From Zygnema cylindricum (taxonomy: Eukaryota > Streptophyta > Zygnematophyceae > Zygnematales > Zygnemataceae), in contig JBBHKE010002811.1 of assembly GCA_037447655.1 (NCBI GenBank), positions 1-64,000 on the forward strand: a DNA stretch of 64,000 bases. Reading direction: 5' to 3'. The notes beneath the pieces are model-generated. The model was not told the DNA's origin, made no database searches, and saw only the letters and a program-made list of their open reading frames with translations. Of this stretch, positions 20,355 through 31,974 are shown in pieces. Positions within the stretch are counted from its first letter, which is position 1, and the number at the start of each line of letters is the position of its first letter. The position numbers were made by a program, and so were the translations under genes.

Positions 20355-21399
20355 TATAACTTTGAGACCTTGATAGGTCCTCAGAGTAGACAGCTCAGAC
20401 GAAGCCTCTAAGATAACCCTAATCTCTTTGTGTTTCTGGAAGAATAACTTCCACCTTGGCAGACAAAAACTCTAACCATCTTTACCTCTGTGAATGCAAG
20501 ACTCCTTTGAGTTGATATCAAAAAGAATCTTTCAATTTGCTCCCCTGAGCACTAAGTTATGGAGGGTGAAAGTTGACCTTTTGTACAAAAGCTCTCTGGG
20601 AGAGAGGGTCCTATCTACCAAATTTTTCTAAGTCCTATCGCTCTCTAAAACTCTATCTACTAAAGTGCGGCACCAATCATAATACTATGTCGTACAGAAA
20701 GGTAAAGGTGGCGGTGTACTTTCTATACGGCTATTGTACGACATGGCCAACAAGTCGACACATGTCATATTTGTATTCGTTCTTGTAATCTATGGAGATG
20801 CTGCAATCCAATGTGGTTGTGCCACGTTTCACTTGATGTGAAGTTGACCGCAAACCGCCAAAAATATTATTCCGCCATCGCGGCATTTTTCGCGGCCGTC
20901 CGATAAAAACCGGGTTTCAATCGTAGCCTTCATAAATACTTACGCGTTATTTGTTTCGCTTTCGAAACAAAATGCGCGGTATTTGTTTCGAGATATTCCG
21001 TATCCCGTACAATAGAAACTGTATCTATGTCTTAATATTCTGTTAAATGAAATAGTCTAAGTGTAAACATTTATGTAGCTGTCAAACCTTGTATCACGCA
21101 ACCCTGGTCTTAGACTAATTCGATAAAGCTACCGGCTACTGGCGCGATTGACGGACGGCAGGTACTAGAATTAAATCGTGGGTCCGTCAAGTACCATTTT
21201 GGTAAATCTACCAATCTACTTTCTGTATCCCTTTGGATAGCATAGACAGTCATGGCTCTAGCTCCCTCTCCAACTTTTAGTGAATGCGACAAGGGTGGGA
21301 GCTAGAGAAAGGAGTTAGAGGCAGACGACCTTTGCTTCTTTTATGTATTTAATCTTTTACAAAACCTAGAAAATACTAAAAGAACCTTTAATTTCTACA
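20355..21399 (-). repeat. A2 5' LTR
   Basis: Partner of 15502-16546. It carries the tRNA-like module at 21107-21190 and a leader hairpin (20500-20513, one G-T pair). Confidence 0.88.
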
Positions 21400-21404
21400 C
21401 TATT

Positions 21405-21463
21405 TGTACACACTAATAAACAATTACATGTGACGACAAACTCCCGTTTCCAAAAAGTATTTC
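21405..21463 (-). repeat. Element D 5' LTR, piece 3
   Basis: CACACTAATAAACAATTACATG and CAAACTCCCGTTTCC match 7205-7265 of the D 3' LTR. The match ends where another LTR relic begins. Confidence 0.7.
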
Positions 21464-22209
21464 TGAATTTGCTCCTCTGAGGAGTAAGTTATGGCTGACC
21501 TCACATGGCCCATAAATGCAAAAGGTCTCTCACAGAGTGGTACCTCAAAAATGTCTAAGTCCTAATTCCCTCTTTAAACCCCCTACTACTAGTGTACTCA
21601 ACCAATCACAAGATTTTAAAGTACAAGAAAGTAAGCTGCCGCGGTACTTCTTGTACGACCATGGTACGGAATGCCTGTCCTGCTGACACCTGTTAGTTCC
21701 TGAGCCATGGTCGCTTCCCCCGTAATATCCCCCGTCCACTCATGGCTTACCACGTTTTATCCGTCCACATTAGCTCACAAACTGCCAAATGACCACTCTG
21801 GTGCGTGGGCTCTACTATGAGCCGTCTGATCTAAATTCAATAATTTTTCGTGTCCGTTCAAATTTAATTTCGTTTTGGGTATGCAGACGTTTAAATGGAG
21901 TATGTGAGAAGGTACATATTTAAATTCAACTCAAGCCCCATATACGTAATGCTTCATCAAGACTTAAGGGATAAGGCGAAGGGTTACGTCGTACGACTGT
22001 CATCCTGTAAGACCTAGGATTAAATCCTGGTTTGGACGCCTAAGTTTTGCTACGAGCTGTGCCTCTTGCTACCTTAGTCTATCTTGGTGACTGCCTAAGG
22101 AAGCCATGGATGTCTTTGAGTCCTCAGTGAATACGACAAGTGTGTGGACTTAAGAACCTTCACAAACTGACTGACAAAAGTCAAAAAATAGAAAATACCC
22201 ATTTCAACA
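21464..22209 (-). repeat. Family A LTR relic (minus)
   Basis: It ends TTTCAACA at 22209 (LTR start TGTTGAAATG on the minus strand) and runs down to the leader region at 21464. It contains the tRNA-like module at 21961-22040 (GGGATAAGGCG, then GGATTAAATCC) and the box CAGTGAATACGACAAG near 22128. The LTR 3' end is missing. Confidence 0.75.
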
Positions 22210-23136
22210 AAATTTTGTTAACAATTTTTAGGTGATGGGTCACGTGACCCTTCAAATTAGGGAGCTTTATTTAGTTTCCGAAAAGGTCACTCTTGGGATA
22301 TTTTCTTACAATCTATTTAAACTTTACCTTATTTTTATATACCGATTAAATTTCAAATTACTTTCAAATATACCTTTCCTTCCAATATATTTTTTGTTAC
22401 CATGTTTTCTAATCTAGTGCTTCATTGTCGTTAATAACAAACTCATTAGTGGTGTTCGCTTGTGCCAACATGATCTCTTTGAGGTGGAGGAATTCATTCT
22501 GGTTAAACATTGACAAACATAATCAATTTGACTTCCTCTCCAATAATGCGACCATTTTCACCAGTTGCCCAATGATGATATTTTAACGTTTCAATGCGTC
22601 ATCCATTAACTCATTAGATTTTATTTTAACATATATTGAATTTATAAAAACATATTGACCCTTGTTCTTTGCCTCATTTATAGTTGATTTTTTGTCCGAC
22701 TATTAACATTCGTAGGGTGTGAAATAGGTTGGAAAATGATCGTGCTCCAATACGGCGCAAAACTTCATAAGACCGATTGTAGCCGGAATAAATTCCATTT
22801 TCCTTTAATATCAAGCATTGGGCCCCGTGAAAATTTGCACATCTCCTTCACTACTTTCCAAAGCCGCTTTAAAGTAGATTGGCCTCAGATAAACATTTTT
22901 CCAAATAACATTATTTGAGATGTTAAATAGAACCATTCCCTTTGTTGTTTGATAAAAATTCCATTATTTTCCAACTCTTTATCGTAATCATAACCACCAT
23001 GTAATTTTTGTCTTTTTCTTTGAGTTTGCTCCATTCTCGTCCTGTCTTTATCTTTTCATATCCATCTCCACCCGGATTAAGGTCGACTCATTGGGGACTT
23101 GAGTCTTGCCCGTCCTTTTCTCCTCTAAGCTAGTTG
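22210..23136. other. Unassigned; weak coding-like patches on the minus strand
   Basis: No long frame. On the minus strand around 22750-22930 one frame reads YLRPIYFKAALESSEGDV, and around 22440-22610 there are stretches such as NEFLHLKEIMLAQANT, separated by stops. This could be a dead transposase or gene fragment. I do not recognise the family. Confidence 0.35.
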
Positions 23137-23990
23137 TGTTGATATTTGTGTATTTTTTAGGTCTGTATTAGGATAGAAAAAGGCAAATGCAGTCTGCCTC
23201 TAACTCCCTTCTTCAAGCCCCCACACTTGTTGTAGTCACTGAAGGCTGGATAAAGAGACAGAGCCATGGCCGCATATACCCTCTAGAGAGACAGGAATTA
23301 GACTTGGTAGGTTTTACTAAAAATGGATTTGACGGACCCAAGAATTTTTCCTGGTACTTACCGCCCGTTAAATCACCTGTAGCCAATAGCTTTGAGTGTT
23401 AAGTCTATGACTAGTGCTAAAGTATATAGTGTTTGGTAGAAATTTAAACACGTACACGTCGGACATCTTGTTTAACTAATGAAACATAAAGTAGAACATA
23501 GAACATGTTACGTAGTATAGTACCGCACAAAGCAAATGTTGAGAACATTTATTTCAATTGCTGATTTTAAAAGACAATCTAATCGGACGGCCGTGGTAAA
23601 CGCTGGTATTGCGGAAAAGACATTTTGGCGGTTTTCGGACGCCGCCACTCCGGATGACACGTGGCAATATCTTACGTGTTTATGAAATTTCCGGAGCGCA
23701 CGATAACAAATCTGGATGTGAAAGATGTCACTGTTTTGGCCATGTAGTACGAATACCGTACAGATAGTACTCCACACTTGTATTTTATTTACGGTACAGT
23801 CTTATGATTGGTCGGTATCTCAGTACTAGGGGGTTTAGAGAGGGATTTAGGACTTAGAATATTTTAGTAGGTAGCCACCTCTCTCCCAAAGAGCATCTTG
23901 TATAAAAGGCTAACTTTGTGCAGCCATAACTATCAACTCAGTTTACCAAATTCGGTGATTTTCTTTGCTGCGTGACACTCTTAGTCTCTC
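23137..23990 (+). repeat. Family A LTR relic (plus)
   Basis: Starts TGTTGATATTTG and carries CTTGTTGTAGTCACTGA (about 23227), AGCCATGGC, the antisense tRNA-like module (about 23330-23410), GACACGTGG, several GTAC motifs, GATTGG, TATAAAA (about 23901) and the start of the leader. Similarity ends near 23990, before the hairpins. Confidence 0.8.
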
Positions 23991-25847
23991 AGACCATGAG
24001 TTTCCCACACTCTCCAATTCTCCAAATGAAGCTCCCAAATTGTTCCAATGATCATTCATACTTCCTCCCTTGTTTGAAAGATTCGAAGAAAAACCCTTGT
24101 TAGGATAGTGCTGCTAACTTTTTCTTCCCAACCCTCTTGCCACCACGCTCACCAATACTTCACTATTCCAAAACACTACTTGTCTTGATATCAATTGATT
24201 GGATCGTACACCACAAGGCACTTGATTAGTCACAAAGAATCAAAATAAAAGAATCACTAGCGTAATATTGATTTTTTTTTTAAACTATTTACAATATAAC
24301 ATTTTCAATTGCTTTTGAAGATGTAGGTGGAGGAATGGCCGAAGAGCTCGAAAGTGGAGAGCCAATTGTAATCTAGCGGTATAGGTTATTGATCCAAGGT
24401 GTTAATAATGGGGTTGACAAAAATAAAAGTTAACAACGTTGTATTAGTGGGAAAACAATTACTATATATGATGAAAGGTCATCCTCTATCATAATAATAG
24501 TGGAGTACACAACCACAATGGTTTACCTATATATTGCTATTAACTTAGTCGGTAATGTCATTTCACATGGTCGTCATTAAAACATGTGGGAACAGGTGCG
24601 TGCGATTTCCTCGTCTTTATTATTATATGAATCAAAATTGAAGTGTTGTGAATCGGAAAAAAAAATTTGTGGTTAAACCGATATGGATAGTTGTTGCTTA
24701 TCGAAGGGTACGGGGTCACGATAAATCACTCGAAGACGAACAAATTCTTTCTCGGGGATAAGTGGGAAACAATTATATCACGCTATGAAATAATACATTG
24801 TAATGTACTGTATTAAATTTTTTCGTATACATCGTGACATGATTGTTTAGTACTGTATATAGCAAAAGAATATAAATTAAAGATAACATAATAAATCGTA
24901 CTGCTATTTGGGTGAATAGTATAATTATCGACAATAATTATCGAACCAAATTTAACGGATATAAAACTTATATTTATCGGTTAATACACCATGCCAATAC
25001 ATAGATTATTGGTCCGCCAAAAAAAGGGGAATATCGGATATCGACAAATGGTTGCCAATACACAACACCATAAAAGTTTGTTCATGTTGTATTGTCGAGG
25101 ATTTTAATGTCTCTTGTCGAACCATTTTGTGACAATTTTTCCTACTTTGACACACAATTTAGGCAATTTATGTACTTATTGACACATTCCGTAGAATATA
25201 CCATTTTAATGGTTCTTTATTTAATTAAATCGTACCTATGTTGTCGCACATAAAATAATACTATTGGTATTTCTGTTTTAGGTTTAAAGGGTCTAAAATT
25301 AGGGTCACTGTTGTTGTGTTTATAACTCTAATAACGACTCAAGCCGAGTTTACATAAATTCGTAGATTGTTATAGCATCTCATTTTTTTGTTTTTTATTT
25401 TATTTTTATTTAAAAAAAACATGTTTAATGATTTTTCTATCAAAATTCTCCAAGATTTTTGGAGTCAACACTGAAGTCGTGGCCCCATGTAATCGATACT
25501 TTGAAAAGGTATTTTGGACTCTAGTCAAAATTCTCTGTACTACTTTCAAAAGCGTCTTTATGTGTGAAAATGACATCAAAACTTTGACATGTGATGGTTG
25601 TAGACACAGGTACAACTTTTGACGGTTGAAGACAACTGCGAAACTTTAGATAATAAGTGATGCCAACAAAAACAACGACAGTAGACATCTAAATTTTTGT
25701 AATTTTGTGACATTGTAGATAATTACGGTTTTGAGAATTTGTGAAGGTACTCACTTGAGACAACGTCGACGTCACTATTTCAAAAACTTTCCGCCATGGC
25801 CATCTGATTTCATTTATTCGACTATTGTCACTCGACTTGCCATAACT
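23991..25847. other. AT-rich interval without genes; second copy of a dispersed repeat
   Basis: No convincing coding sequence. The segment 25540-25847 is the diverged second copy of the repeat at 4690-4965 (GTGACATTGTAGAT, CGTCGACGTCA, TTCCGCCATGG). Confidence 0.5.
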
Positions 25848-25972
25848 CCAATTTCTCAGTGACTGCGACAAGTTTGAGATTTGGAGAGAGAAGTTAGAGG
25901 TAGACTGCCTCGGCTTCTTTCTATATTTCTATTCAGACCTAGAAAATACTAATAAAACCATTAGTTTCTACA
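25848..25972 (-). repeat. Family A LTR start fragment (minus)
   Basis: On the minus strand it starts TGTAGAAACTAATGG and ends after CTTGTCGCAGTCACTGA, 125 bp of LTR start closely similar to the solo LTR at 32350. CTCCCCTC follows outside. Confidence 0.8.
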
Positions 25973-26567
25973 GAGGGGAGAGGCGACAACAACGCAAAAT
26001 TTTGTAAATGAACCATGGTTAAAAGTTGAGGTCCGCGACCTTTGCAATAGGTATCTATTGTTGTGATTTGAAAGCGTTAATACTCATTATATGGTTAATG
26101 AGCGAGGGATTAGTACTTCGAATATTATTGAGTATAAACATTTAAGTACTGACCCCTAATAGTGTTACAGTAGTATAAGGACAATAGAGGGTATCGTATT
26201 TCTACAAGGACACGCGTCGACATATGTGGACTTTGGAGGTATTTCGGAATGGCGTCGACACTCACATACACGTGTCGAATGTCAAACGAGCGGGTTCGCA
26301 GAGTCGGATGGACAAAGTTTTGACCAGACATCCGGTAAATGTACTATACGAATTCAGTATGGAAAGTTGATTCGAATCGTGTCGACAGACGCGATTCGCG
26401 TGGGACCACAAGTGACGAAGCACGCCGTACGCACTCAAGTGCTTCGTACCGTATGACAACAGTCGGCTGGACTTATATCAACTATGCTGATTTAGCATTG
26501 ATAACATCTTTTGTACGGACGCGTATCTGTAAATATTTGGAAAACATTTGTTTGTATTTTAGCATAT
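25973..26567. other. Unassigned interval
   Basis: Several CGTGTCGA and GTCGACA words near 26215-26390, no gene and no LTR end that I can place. Confidence 0.4.
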
Positions 26568-27186
26568 TATAAATTAGTGTTTCACTGTTCCATTTAATGA
26601 CAGGTTGTAATAAGGGTTTTGACGTACCTCAAATACATTAGACGTACATTGTTTTATCGTATACAGTACTTTGTGACAGGTGTAGCTTTAGAATTAGTGT
26701 AGGACCTAGTTAGGTACTCTGCTTGTATAAACTTGTAGGACTTAGATTATTTTTAGTATCACAGTTGAGTTTATCAAAGTAATGGCAGACTGTTTTTCAG
26801 CAACTTTGACCTAATGGTGTGATCACCTTGATTGATGTTTTTCTATGAAACTTTGTGGTTATGTTTGATGACCTACAAAATATTTGTTTACGTAGTTTCA
26901 TTATGTTTTGTCAATTCAGTAGAATATTGTGAGAAGTCTACTTGGTAAGTTTGATAAGCAATCAATTGTTTTTGGGAAACTCTGAAGCTCATATCTTTTG
27001 AATAACTTTGTGAACGAGGCTATAATTTTGGAAAGTTATAGTTTCTAGTATATACTACATACTAGTGCAGTTTGAACTGATTTTATTCATTGTGAAATAA
27101 TTTGTGCTTTCTGAAACACAACTGTTTTTGGCGTAGTTTGTGGGTGTCTTCCGTGAGTAATCCATGGCCGAAAAAGGCTATAAACA
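26568..27186 (+). repeat. Family E LTR, 3' portion
   Basis: It matches the reverse complement of the element E LTRs (CAACTTTGAC, TTTTTGGGAAACTCTG, CCATGGCCGAAAAAGGCTAT) and ends AACAACA. The LTR start cannot be found. Confidence 0.65.
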
Positions 27187-27332
27187 ACATCTATCACGGC
27201 CGTTCGATCAAGATCGACTTTTAATTCAAGCCTTCGAAAAAAGATGCGTGGTATTTGTTATTCCCTTGAAACAAATGCGCGGTATTTGTTTTGTAGAGTA
27301 ACGTACACCGTACTTTACGAAAACTGTATCCT

Positions 27333-29500
27333 ACAACCTGTCTGTAAGGAGTAGACTTCATAAATTGCCTCTCTTCTGGACTCATCTGATCATCAAACAT
27401 TATCACTCCTCCTTGTACACTTCTATCACTTACTTTCTTCAAGTCCATGGGAGTGGTACAACTGTTTGCATTCTCCATCTGGAATTTCTCCAGCATTTTT
27501 CCTATAGCCTCTTTCTGTGTAAGTCTGATGATTCTCTTCTCCCTATTTTTTTCCATTTGAATTCCCAGAATATATTTAGCCTCTCCTAAATCCTTCATGT
27601 CAAATCTACTTCCCTGATCTTTCTTTAACCTATTTATCTTCTCCATAGACTTACTCAATACCACCAAATCATCCACATAAATTGCAATAAAAATCACACC
27701 ATTCTCATCCTCAAACATATAAGTAGAATGGTCATAACTTATCCGAATATAACCCAGACTGGTAAGAAACTCATCTAGTTTCTTATTCCATTGTCTGGGG
27801 GCCTGCTTTAGTCCATATAAGGACTTTATAAGTCTGCAGACTTTGCTTTCCTCTCCTTCCTCTACAAAACCTTCTGGTTGCCGCATGAAGATTTCTACCT
27901 CTAGTTCACCGTTGAGGAAGGCAGTTTTGATATCCATTTGGTGAATTTCCATGTCTTACGCTGCTGCTAGACTAAGGAGAATCCTTACAGATGGGAATCG
28001 AACTACCGGAGCAAAGGTCTCTTTATAATCTATCCCCTCTTTTTGAGTGAACCCTTTTGCCACCAGCCGAGCCTTAAATCTCTCAATGGTGTTATCTGGA
28101 TTAAGTTTTAGTTTAAATACCTATTTACACCCAATGGGTTTTCTATCTGGTGGACAGTCCACCAGCTCCCAAGTATTTGCCTCTATGATTGAAGTCATCT
28201 CATCATTTATGGCTCTGACCCACCTTTCTTTCTCCGGACTGTCAATTGCCTCCGAGTATGACTGAGGCTCATCTGGATGAGAAAGCTTTGTTACCTTACA
28301 ACAGCCTATTTTCCTTGAAGCCTTTTGCTGCTCATTCGTCCTCCCTCAAAGTCCGAAGCTGGAATGGAGGGAAGTCTTGGATTCCTCCGAACTGTCTCAT
28401 CAGCTCCCCTATCCATGGGAACCGGTTCTGACTCCTCTTCCTCTCTCTCCTCAAAGGGTGTAGGAATATGAGGAGATTCTGGTATATCCCCCCCATCTTT
28501 TATCTCCGCTGGATTTCCAACCATGTTTTCACTAGTGTCCTTTTTGGGAAGAACTAGTCCTCCTCACTCTCGGACTCAAAGCTGAATCTGATTTTGTTAG
28601 TGTATTTGAAGGGATCAAAAGACTTCCATTCATCCATGACAACTAGATGCTTTACCAGAATGATATCTTGTTTAGCTAAGTCATAGACTCTATAACCCTT
28701 GACATCCTCATCATATCCCACAAAATATCCCGGTTTCCCTTTAGCATCTAGTTTCCAGTTTTTCTTATCTGTGTCAAGACTGTAAACTTGACTACCGAAT
28801 ACTTTCAAGTGAGAAACATTCGGTTTTTTTCCAGCCCATCTCTCATAAGGGGTCATTCCTTTAACAACTGTGGTGAGGACTCTATTCTTAATGTAGTTAG
28901 CACAGTTCATGGCCTCTGCCCAAAATCTTCTTGTTACTTTCTTATCTGCCAACATGTAACACACACTATCTCCCAAAGTCCGGTTTAACCTCTCAGCTAC
29001 CCCATTTTGTTTTGGATTATTCGGTATACTTTTCTGATGTTGAACTCCCTCATCTCTCAAATAATCCTCAAACTGCTTAGAGGTGTACTCTCCCCCATTA
29101 TCACTCCTTATTCTCTTAATAGGGGTTTCGTGCAACTTCTCACTCCAGGCTTTGTATTCTTTAAAGTATTTTGGTGTTTCAGACTTTGTTTTTTCAGGAA
29201 GTAGACTCTGGAATATCTGGACCAATCATCGGTAATTGTCAACATATACCTCTTTCCCCCAACCGAAGGCACCCTTGCTGGTCCCCAGATATCTGTGTGG
29301 ACCAGATCTAGTACTTTCTCACCTTTATATGTGGCAGTTTTGGGAAAGGGAAGTATGTGAGCCTTACCTTGGGCACAGCCACTACAGTCATCGATCATCT
29401 CATTATCCCCAAACTGAATACCCTCTACTACACCCATCTTCTTCATTTCTCATCATCAAGCTCGGAACACCACTATAGTAAGCACTCTCCTTTTCATTAC
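27333..29500 (-). pseudogene. A3 pol: integrase and reverse transcriptase
   Basis: The integrase zinc finger and first catalytic Asp (DCSGCAQGKAH, LVHTDIWGP) are at 29108-29446. The rest of the core follows in another frame at 28554-29225, with the second Asp (IRSDNGGEY), the catalytic Glu (NGVAERLNRTL) and the C-terminal PGYFVGYDEDVKGYRVYDL. The linker is at 28306-28524. Reverse transcriptase spans 28300 to 27333 and keeps MEIHQMDIKTAFLNGEL, YGLKQAPRQWNKKLDEF and YVDD (FIAIYVDDLVVL). After PYRQVVG the frame runs into LTR sequence. Integrase and reverse transcriptase residues are well kept, but frameshifts near 29200 and a stop near 27955 prevent a whole protein. Confidence 0.88.
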
Positions 29501-30976
29501 TTAGGTTAAGCCTAAACATTCCTTGGCTACCCTTATTAGCTATGAAGTAGACTTCATCTCCATAGTTAGCTGTAAAGACTCCCTTTCTAGTGAAGGTATC
29601 AAAATCCTTGTCATCTAATACAGAAGTAGTCACAAGATTCTTACTCAACTGAGGAATGTAGAGCACATCTGAGAAGGTGAGAATAGAGGTCTTACCCTCC
29701 ACTAAGACTTTCACATCTACCGATCCCACTAGATCTGTGGTAACTACTCTCCCATCCCCATACTCTATTTCTACACTAGGGATCGTTCTTAGCTTAGTGA
29801 AGAGGTGCCTGTCACAACACATATACATGGATGCACCTAAGTCGATGATCCATCCCTCCTCTGGTGCTTCCCAAATGGCTCCAAGGGCACACTTCTGTTT
29901 TCGAGGGATTTCCTTCTCCTCTAGATTCTCGTCAAGTAGAAGCTCCCCATCCTCTTCCTCGGAGGACTCGTCCTCCTCGGTCTCTCCTTTCACTCGTTTG
30001 ACCACAAGTCCTTTCTTCTTCCCTCCGGAAGAACCACCTCCACGATTTTCTTGGAGCCTTAACTCCGATAGCTTGATGCATCAGCTATGAAGTGCCCTGG
30101 CTTTTTGCAGAAATGAAGAAGGCCCTTTTGAGTCCTCGGTTCTCCAGATTGATCTTTTTTCCCTTTAAAGTTGTGGTACGGCTTCTTCGGATCCTTCCTC
30201 CACCGGTCAGTTCATGTAGTTAGAGCTTGCACGCTCTTTCCTCCTCTTTGGATCTCAATAGTGTTTTCCTGTACAAGTATCATTCGAACCACGGTGCTCC
30301 ACTTCCAAGCACTATCATCCATTTGTTGCACTCGGTACACTATATTTTCATACTCCTCCGGCAACTTTATGATGAGAGTGTTAACTTTCATCTTCATAGT
30401 GCTTGTCCATGCGGCACTCTCCATCTCTATGTATAGACAAGAGAGATCGGTGCAATAGTTCAATATCTTTTCCCCTTTGAAAGTGTAACTGATCAGCCTT
30501 TGCTCAGCCAGCTGAAGCTCCTGAATGGTGCCAGCTCTATAGATCTCCACTAAGGTCATCCAGAACTCTTCAGCCTTGAAGATTTGAAGGTGAGAAGTTG
30601 CCAACGCTTAGGTGAGTTGCCTCAAAATGAAGTGCCTTGCATTCATGTTGGTGTACTCCAACATCTGAATGTCGTTTTCCTCGGTCTTCACGGCCATCGC
30701 TGCGGGTGCCATGGCAATAGGAGTGAGATGTGTCTCCTTTACTTTCCCTTTTTCGGACACACTGCTATCCCCATCATGTGTCTCCTCTGTTCATCATCTG
30801 CTGCAGAAAACCTCACTCCTCCAAACCTTGGTGGAGTTCCTTGAGATGGACCTTTCACTTGTCCACTAACAATAACCCAGTATCGTTTCTCACATAATGC
30901 CCCTGTCATGATAGCTTCCCAGTAAATGAATCCAAATCCGTTAAATATGGGTACCCTAGAGAGTGGGCCAATTACT
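29403..30976 (-). pseudogene. A3 gag and protease
   Basis: Gag starts inside the LTR at about 30996 (MEDTELQVIGPLSRVPIF) and continues in broken frames (FIYWEAIMTGALCEKRYW; EFWMTLVEIYRAGTIQ at 30212-30604; LIIKLPEEYENIV). An acidic stretch and RKQKCALGAI precede protease at 29403-30005. There the active site reads DLGAS instead of D(T/S)GAS. The protease frame continues well past the active site (VEIEYGDGRVVTTDLVGSVD). Confidence 0.85.
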
Positions 30977-31974
30977 TGCAATTCTGTGTCCTCCATTTCG
31001 ACCAAGAATGAGGAAGCCTTTAGGTAGTTTTTGACTAACCCACTTTCAACGAGAGCAAAAGCTACCCTAGCAGATAACTAGTTGACCTGACTACACCTCT
31101 CTGCACTCTGGACTCCCCTGAGTCCACAGCAAAAAGAATCACTGAAAACGCCTTACCAGGCGATTAATTATCAAGCGGCAAAGATGCCAATATTTATACA
31201 AGCTTGTTGGGAGAGAGGCGGCTACCTCCTCAATCCACTAAGTCCGAAACCCTCTCACAACCCCTTCTACTGAAGTACGGGGCAAATCAGAAGACTGTAT
31301 AGTACAAAAAAGTACCATGGCTGATATACTTTTTCTATACGGCCTGTGTACGACAAGGCCATGGAGTGGACGCCTGTCTCCTCCAGACTTGTCCTCAGGC
31401 TCCCCGGGATTCCGGCTTCCCAATGACATATTTCCACGTGTCGCCAGGTTATATTACATCCGTAAACTGCCAAAGCGGCCATTCCAAGATCTCAACGATG
31501 ATGTGAGCCGTCGGATCTAAGCTTGCTTTAATTCCCAGCCGTTCAAAACAAATGTCCGGTACATTTGTTTCATACGCAATTAATTTCCCAACTAGTTTCT
31601 ATGTATCCTATTTGTAATTTCGTTAATCGGATTAGTCGTCTATCTATTGTTTAAATAGCTATCAAACCCTATGTATCTTAAGGGACTACTACAACAGACT
31701 GGTGAGGGTTGATGGCTATGCCTCGCCCTACCGGTCGGAGGTTTGAGTCCTGCCGGACTCAACCTTTTTGGTTGAGAGTGACTTAGGTCACTCTTAAGCC
31801 CTGCCTATGGAGCTAAGGCAGCCATGGCTCCACCTCCCTCTCTCTCTTTCAGTGACTACAACAAGTATGGGGGTCAGAGAGAGAAGGTGGAGGCAAGCTG
31901 CCTTTGCATTTCTTTTCTTTCTTATTTTAATTAAGACCTGGAAAATACCTCCCCTAAATCTAGTGATTTCAACA
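30977..31974 (-). repeat. A3 5' LTR
   Basis: 998 bp on the minus strand from TGTTGAAATCAC to GAATTGCA. The antisense tRNA-like module is on the plus strand at 31690-31764 with GGTTTGAGTCC (31740-31750), one base from the B-box consensus. Leader hairpin 1 is GGACTC-AGGG-GAGTCC (rc of about 31111-31126). Confidence 0.85.

Larger units (their letters stand above)
15502..21399 (-). mobile_element. Element A2: full-structure copia element, decayed
   Basis: 5898 bp with two 1045-bp LTRs (15502-16546 and 20355-21399). Flanks are CTAAC (15497-15501) and CTATT (21400-21404); the uninterrupted D copy reads CTAAC, so the right duplicate has mutated. The LTRs differ at many positions, far more than those of A1, so A2 is older. 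Gag and pol order is normal, with stops and frameshifts throughout. Confidence 0.88.
6724..21463 (-). mobile_element. Old copia element D (minus), split by A1 and A2
   Basis: 3' LTR 6724-7578, degenerate pol and gag 7579-10612, then a 5' LTR cut into three pieces (10613-10885, 15230-15501, 21405-21463). The intact 3' LTR copy shows the pieces were once joined: the sequence at 6930-6960 runs straight across the A1 insertion point, and that near 7190-7220 across the A2 point. The last third of the 5' LTR is missing, replaced by another LTR relic from 21464. Confidence 0.8.
27187..31974 (-). mobile_element. Element A3: copia element lacking RNase H and most of its 3' LTR
   Basis: 5' LTR 30977-31974, gag, protease, integrase, reverse transcriptase, then at about 27332 the frame runs into a middle fragment of an LTR (27187-27332). 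The RNase H domain, polypurine tract and LTR start have been deleted. Confidence 0.8.
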
